Shown here in pieces: positions 58,517 to 64,000 of a DNA stretch of 64,000 nucleotides. Within the stretch, counting starts at the first letter, position 1. Each line of letters opens with the position of its first letter. The DNA comes from Lunularia cruciata (lineage: Eukaryota; Streptophyta; Marchantiopsida; Lunulariales; Lunulariaceae), in NCBI GenBank assembly GCA_948567375.1, contig OX419759.1, positions 9,454,744 to 9,518,743 on the forward strand, given 5' to 3'. The notes under the pieces are model-generated. The model was not told the origin of the DNA. It did no database searches and was given only the letters and a program-made list of their open reading frames with translations. The translations under genes and the position numbers were made by a program.

Positions 58517-59198
58517 TGTGAACGGTATGTGTCTCACTCAAGATGAACTTCTGATGGTTATTAAGTTAGTGCACCATGTACAAAGAAGACAAGGAACCCC
58601 AACTCCATCACATTCCTCCAAGGCACCTCCAAGACTCAAGACATTGCTCACCAGAGAACTCATTGAGAGAAAGATAGTTGCAAATGAAAGGACAATGATT
58701 ACTTCTTCACTCCTATTTTATATAATTGTGAAAAAATTACAGACCAAAGTTATTAATTACTAGAGTAACTCAAGTTAAATAACTAAAAGTCAAATAAAGT
58801 CAAAAATTCTGAAGGACTATCCAAGCACATGGGAATAATCCCATGAGTAGGTGATCTTATCCTCATCTACCATCAAAGTCAAGGATTCCTTCACATGTGC
58901 TATCTTTGGACTATAGAAAAGTCCACACCAATAAGGCTTGTGGTAAGAGATCTCAACTCTTTCCTCAAAGTCAAACAACTAGGAGTAATACCAAGTCAAT
59001 ACACTAGAAGACAAAATAGTGGTGTTCACTCCTTTTTTTCTCTAGAATAAGGCCACTTTTATCTTAGCTAGGAACAACTCTAACTAATCATGAATAATTT
59101 AGAAGCTTAGCTAAATTGCATTTAAATAGCACTTTCTACTTTTTGCAATACCAAACTTAATATCCTTATATAGCATACATGCTTTAACGGGTGTTACA
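58517..59198 (-). repeat. 5' LTR of the minus-strand gypsy element
   Basis: 682 bp, TGTGAACGG to GTTACA on the plus strand. Its last 390 bp (from 58,809) are repeated at 59,390-59,779 through the tandem duplication. Confidence 0.9.
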
Positions 59199-59959
59199 AG
59201 ACAAAGACAATGAGCCGATGATCTAACTCTACTTGCATCCAAAGACATAGTTGATCCCATCCAAGAATGGACTTGATGTGTATTTGCCACCACTTGTGTG
59301 CAAGAATCACCCATCAAAGGGACATTCTCCAAAATGTAGGTTGGTAAACAACTTGATGAACTTGGAGATATTGTAGGACTATTGTAGGACTGAAGGACTA
59401 TCCAAGCACATGGGAATAATCCCATGAGTAGGTGATCTTATCCTCATCTACCATCAAAGTCAAGGATTCCTTCACATGTGCTATCTTTGGACTATAGAAA
59501 AGTCCACACCAATAAGGCTTGTGGTAAGAGATCTCAACTCTTTCCTCAAAGTCAAACAACTAGGAGTAATACCAAGTCAATACACTAGAAGACAAAATAG
59601 TGGTGTTCACTCCTTTTTTTCTCTAGAATAAGGCCACTTTTATCTTAGCTAGGAACAACTCTAACTAATCATGAATAATTTAGAAGCTTAGCTAAATTGC
59701 ATTTAAATAGCACTTTCTACTTTTTGCAATACCAAACTTAATATCCTTATATAGCATACATGCTTTAACGGGTGTTACAAGACAAAGACAATGAGCCGAT
59801 GATCTAACTCTACTTGCATCCAAAGACATAGTTGATCCCATCCAAGAATGGACTTGATGTGTATTTGCCACCACTTGTGTGCAAGAATCACCCATCAAAG
59901 GGACATTCTCCAAAATGTAGGTTGGTAAACAACTTGATGAACTTGGAGATATTGTAGGA
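58809..59959. repeat. 581-bp tandem duplication over an LTR edge
   Basis: Copy 1 is 58,809-59,389 and copy 2 is 59,390-59,959; I see no difference between them. Each holds the last 390 bp of the gypsy 5' LTR and the first 180-190 bp of flanking DNA. The same minus-strand peptide (from PTISPSSSSCLPTYIL onward) is therefore present twice. All other repeats here are well diverged, so this is recent or an assembly artefact. Confidence 0.95.
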
Positions 59960-61700
59960 TACGTAACATCTCCTAGAAAAAACCAAATGGGGATCTTGTA
60001 GACCTTGACCTTGGCTATCATGGATATATCCTTGACATGGCTATCTAAATATCACCAAATGCATGGGACCATGTCTCTCCAAAATTTTCACCCTAGCAAA
60101 GAAATGCCTACTTGTGGGGTCTTTTGGGAACCTTTGACGATTGGTATCAATAATAACTCAAGATACCAATATGCCAAGTGAGCAATATGACGTAGGGAGA
60201 CTTGCCTAGTTGTCTCATCTCTCCTTACATACAAATACATCTAAACCCGCATGTTTGCCTAAAATATCATAACCAGTCCAATGTTGATCCCATCAAACAA
60301 CTCCAATAGGCATACTTCTTCTACTAGATATTGCCAAGCAATAAGTTTGGTATCCAAAGATGACAAGGTAATAGAATTTGGAGGCTCATCTTCACATTGG
60401 TCTCTTGGTGGTACAAAAGCTCCACTCCAAGCTTGCTGCACCAATTGATTCGCATGCTACTTTAATGCATCCTCAGAACTCTACAATAGAACATCCAAGG
60501 TAGATAGAACAACCCTACTTGAACTCCAAATCCAAGTGATCTCCAAATTGGCATGGGCGTTCCTCTCCAATAAGTCTCCAAGCCAATTAATGGAATCATT
60601 GAAAGTTGAAACTAATGCCATGGTCCTTGAATGTAGTGAGCAAAGACTACTAGTATTAAAGTGCATTGGTAGGTAACAAACATGTCCCTCACTTGACTGC
60701 CAACTTGGTCTATAGGGAACTACCTGTTGCTAATAGTCAAATTAAAACCCATGGGATATAACACTGCTCCACCAACTAGCACATCATATGAATCTACTAT
60801 TGTTGCAATAGCTTGAGCTCTCACCATAGAGCTATTAGTCAAATGACCAAGCCAAATATGAATAATGAGTTGAATACATGTGATATATTACATAGAACCA
60901 CTTCCAAGAGATGTCTAAATCTAAAATGGACACCTTTCCACATTGGTCTCCGTAGCCCAAGACCTACAACTATAGACTTCCACAACATAAGGGACTACAC
61001 ACCAGAGTCTAATGGTGTATAGACCTTCCTTGAAGGTCCCATCAAACTGAAAGTCCCACTCTAGTTGTCCAATAGGACAACTCTAAGTGTGAATCAAGCT
61101 CACTCAAATGTAGGTCTAATTGGTAACACTTCCAACCTAACAATTCTTGCTTGCCATAAGCCATTAAAAGTAGAATGGATCCCATACTTCTCAACCAAGT
61201 TAGCTCCACCATCAACCACCTCTACTATAGAAGTAGGAACCACATCATGCCTACTCTCATGAAAAGTGGCAGCCAATCAAACACTAGAGCTAGGTCATCT
61301 CCCAATGAAAACATATCATTGGTTGAGAAAAAAGAGGAGTAAAAGAAGAGTACATAATTAATTGAGCTATCCCCGACATTGTACTAGACTCAATCTATGT
61401 AGTAGTAGATGATTGACTAATATCTAGTCCATCATGCACTCATCACCACCTGCCACACTTGCACTATGATGTTTAGGAGCCATGGATATCATGTATAGTG
61501 CCTCAAAGAGTGTGAAAGATTGTGGAAGTCTGACCTATCTACCATCCTCTCCCTTTTGTTGGTCCAATGCCACTGATGCTCCTCTAGGTTTTAATGCATG
61601 TATTGCACTCCTAGTCATTATGCCAGATGCATCTACCTATGTTGCTTTGCACATAAAGACTAGGACATTTGTATCACTAGCATCTGAGGTGAAAGCTTCA
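59960..61700. other. Degraded repeat DNA, probably part of an older minus-strand element
   Basis: No motif I can assign. Several minus-strand stretches remain open for 60-110 codons (for example 60481-60666 and 60259-60444) with protein-like composition, but no RT, integrase or protease box is visible. Confidence 0.4.
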
Positions 61701-61829
61701 ATGTCTAAATATAATCTCTTTTGAGCTATAACCATGCTAGCAAATCTATGCTCCAACTTCATAATCCAAGTAGCATGGTTGTATCAAAAGCAAGGGCAAG
61801 TATAGGTGTAGGTCCTCTACCACCTTGTC

Positions 61830-62710
61830 CTCCATTACTTGGAGTTCCTATACCACCTGCCATAGCAGCCCTACCATTCCATAACTCTAGGTGGAGGCCA
61901 AGGCATTGATTGCTAGTATGACCAAATTTGTGGCAATGATCATATTGTCTCTAAGCTAGTTGTGGCACTCCAAAGGTATCTTTCCACTACCTTGGGAGCA
62001 CTCTCTCTTGTGGTGAGGTCCACTACAAGTTCAATAAGCAACTTCAACACTCATTAGATATTGTTGACCAAAAAATGTGTACCAGGCTCTCTACTTGCCC
62101 CATGAGATTTGCTTTGCCCTTGAAAGCCAACAAGGTGTGGTGCACTCTAGAAGGAGTAACAATTGTAGATGAAATCTCCCTACCAAATCCAAATGTCACC
62201 ATTCTCTCTTCAATCATGTGGAGCTCAATATACTCAACCAAACCAAAAACCATTGCCAAAGTTAGTAAGGTAGCCTGCAACAACGTAGCATCATGTAATC
62301 TATGCTGTAGCTCCTTGTCCAATATTCCATGCCAAAATTGGACTCCTTAGGCCTCAATAATTCCCAAAGCATGTATGATCAAATGTCTTATGTGAGTATA
62401 TGCCTTGCGTTAGCTCCATTTGGTCTTCCGTTAGAACTCCTACAAGCTCTTCAACTTGTCAATATGCACTCTTTGGTAGTTCTACCTCAAGCATTGGAAC
62501 AACTCTACTATGGGGTTAAACCCCAATATTGCATCACCTTTTGTAGTGGTACCTCCATTCACAATAGCACCATTTGCAACTAATGCACCTCCATTAGATA
62601 CACCTATGCTACTAGATCTAGAACTCATGACTACTATAGGTCTACACTTAGAAACACCAAGGCTAAAGTGATAAGGATGTAGTTTGGAAACCAATATTGT
62701 CTCCATAGCT
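61830..62710 (-). pseudogene. Gag-like remnant of an older LTR element
   Basis: The minus strand gives LDKELQHRLHDATLLQATLL followed by VFGLVEYIELHMIEERM (62,100-62,322), resembling the end of a gypsy capsid domain (GLxxELxxRL, TLxxAxxxAxxIE). After further broken frames, a knuckle remnant QYDHCHKFGHTSNQC lies near 61,905-61,950 (CX2C-GH-C with the first cysteine lost). It is placed as expected for an element whose 5' LTR is the block at 63.03-63.6 kb. Confidence 0.55.
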
Positions 62711-63033
62711 CAATCTCTCCTAAGTGAGCTCTCCTAAACTCATGGTAGTCATCCATCAAGGGACCTCTAAGTGTTAGAACAAGCCCTTCCTTCTACATCT
62801 ACTCCAAATTACACCACTATCAAATTCCTAGATGAAGTCACCAAATCCAATAGTATCCACTATACCAAAGTAGTGCTTAAGGTCTTTGGAGGCTCCATAA
62901 ATCTTGTCCATGTCTCACAATAATGGTATTGATGCACCATGTGTACTCTCAATTGAATCAACTCCCATCTTAAACTCCAAACTGGAATCAATATCTCCCC
63001 TCATTGGGATTTGAGATACAAATTGATATCAAG

Positions 63034-63600
63034 TGTCACTCCGTGTGAACCCATTGCATACTGTAGCAAAATCTTATCTAGAATTCCCAAAGAATTCTAT
63101 CATGAAAATGTACCCCAAATTGCAACTACCACCACCAAGAACTGCCCACTAATGTAACTTTAACTATGACAACTACACTAAGAAGAAATGCAATGTATAA
63201 CCTACCAACACAACATGCACTCTCATGGTCTATAAACCATCACTTCCTACCTCACCAAAGAGAAACATAAATACTTTTACTAGTAATCAATTTAATCTCA
63301 TTACCAAAAGCACACTAAAGCACCAATGCTCTAAATATCATGGCATCTCACACAAACATGATACATAAATAGGAAGGAGAAAATAGAAGGGTCCAATCAA
63401 AAGAAATCAAAATGATAACTTTCTAACTCACCAATGAAAATAGAATTGACTCTACAACCATTTGGCATTTAATATAATAAGAGTGTTTATTTACTCTTAC
63501 ACTACTAAGATCGACAAGCATGGGATTAAATATCCTTTCCTAGCCAAAGTTACGGGTATATATGTATCAATCTACCAATCACTAGGACAACCATTGAAAA
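63034..63600 (-). repeat. LTR-like block, inverted copy of 5.04-5.61 kb
   Basis: On the plus strand it begins TGTCACTCCGTG. Its reverse complement follows 5,040-5,610 through about ten shared boxes. A weak primer-like sequence (TTGATATCA) lies just inside, and a gag remnant follows, so it is best read as the 5' LTR of a minus-strand element. The outer limit is uncertain. Confidence 0.58.
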
Positions 63601-63710
63601 TAGATCAATTTGCTAGAGCACCCATCTATGAATCATAGATTTGGGGTTAAAAGTCTATTATAAATCATCTTGAAAGATGAATAAATTTTACCTTATATCT
63701 ACCAAAAATG

Positions 63711-63915
63711 CAATCAAATTGATTAACCTCGTACCAACTAGTGGACTCTTTAAGACCTTCATAGTCTCGCTAACCAACCGCCTTATATATGGGTCCTTTG
63801 GACTAACAAGTGCAATTAAATTGATTAACCTCATACCAACTAGTTGACTCTTTTAGACTTTCGTAGTCTCACTAGCTCACCGCCTTATATCTAGGGTCCT
63901 TGGGACTAACAAGTG
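63711..63915. repeat. Tandem repeat, two units of about 102 bp
   Basis: Units 63,711-63,812 and 63,813-63,915 each run from CAATxAAATTGATTAACCTC through ACCGCCTTATAT to GGACTAACAAGTG, with about 10-15% difference by eye. A partial third start (ACCAACTGGTGGACC) follows towards the window end. Confidence 0.88.
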
Positions 63916-64000
63916 GTGGACCATCAATACAATACAATACCAACTGGTGGACCAAGAAGTACAGTACAAACTTATTTCTCCAAACCCCAAAGATGATTAC

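Larger units (their letters stand above)
52371..59198 (-). mobile_element. Ty3/gypsy element, minus strand, Athila/Tat-like primer site
   Basis: LTRs lie at about 52,371-53,091 (3') and 58,517-59,198 (5'), sharing TGATGGTTATTAAG, TATCTTTGGACTATAGAAAA, AATACCAAGTCAATACACT and TAATATCCTTATA boxes and ending GTTACA. The primer site on the minus strand, TGGTTCCGTTGCCAAGA (58,496-58,512), resembles the tRNA-Asp type. From right to left the internal order is Gag, protease, RT, integrase. A possible short target duplication AGAC flanks both ends. It differs from the 37.8-51.4-kb element in LTR sequence and length. All domains carry stops. The 5' LTR end is part of a later 581-bp tandem duplication. 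Confidence 0.92.

Noticed and set aside
59111-60021. Two similar minus-strand ORFs of 104 and 109 codons, possible gene pair
   Set aside because: They are the same sequence seen twice because of the 581-bp duplication, and they start inside an LTR; no domain.
63711-63915. Possible CRISPR-like array
   Set aside because: Only two diverged direct units without spacers; a plant tandem repeat.

Overview
This window is nuclear DNA from a land plant with a large, repeat-dense genome. About 80% is old, stop-ridden LTR retrotransposon sequence, partly nested. A low-copy, CpG-richer island at about 20.7-33.2 kb carries two intact genes. The isoamylase gene is plainly plant-type (plastid leader, CBM48, 18 exons). 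The slow decay of the repeats would suit a gymnosperm, fern or lycophyte, but the sequence alone does not settle the species.

Layout. 1-803: the 3' end of a copia element (RNase H plus LTR), which ends inside a broken receptor-like kinase on the minus strand. 0.8-9.9 kb: degraded intergenic DNA with one short unassigned ORF (2027-2302), a solo-LTR-like repeat (about 5.04-5.61 kb) and a minus-strand copia relic (about 6.27-8.40 kb). 9,944-20,668: a minus-strand copia element with both LTRs. It is split by a plus-strand chromovirus (11,706-17,329) with a perfect GATTT target duplication. 20.7-33.2 kb: the genic island, with ISA1 (isoamylase, minus strand, 18 exons, 862 aa as assembled here) and upstream of it a single-exon F-box gene of 443 aa, also minus strand. 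33.2-37.8 kb: a long (AT)n tract, palindromes and small tandem repeats. 37,774-51,370: a 13.6-kb plus-strand Ty3/gypsy element of Athila/Tat type with LTRs of about 3.7 kb and an ACATG target duplication. 52,371-59,198: a second gypsy element, minus strand, whose 5' LTR end was later caught in an apparently identical 581-bp tandem duplication. 60-64 kb: an older minus-strand element (gag remnant, LTR-like block, tandem repeats).

How the genes work. ISA1 is the starch debranching enzyme that trims misplaced branches from pre-amylopectin in plastids. The F-box protein is a likely substrate receptor of an SCF ubiquitin ligase. Nothing suggests the two are functionally linked. None of the retroelements looks able to move.

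The most unusual feature is in the 13.6-kb gypsy element. Each long LTR carries a decayed reading frame of roughly 800 codons in its U3-like part, ending in an acidic, coiled-coil-rich region. It is not Gag, Pol or any family I recognise. Because U3 is copied at both ends, this is an LTR-encoded accessory gene in the position that nef or sag occupies in some animal retroviruses, and it deserves the closest follow-up.
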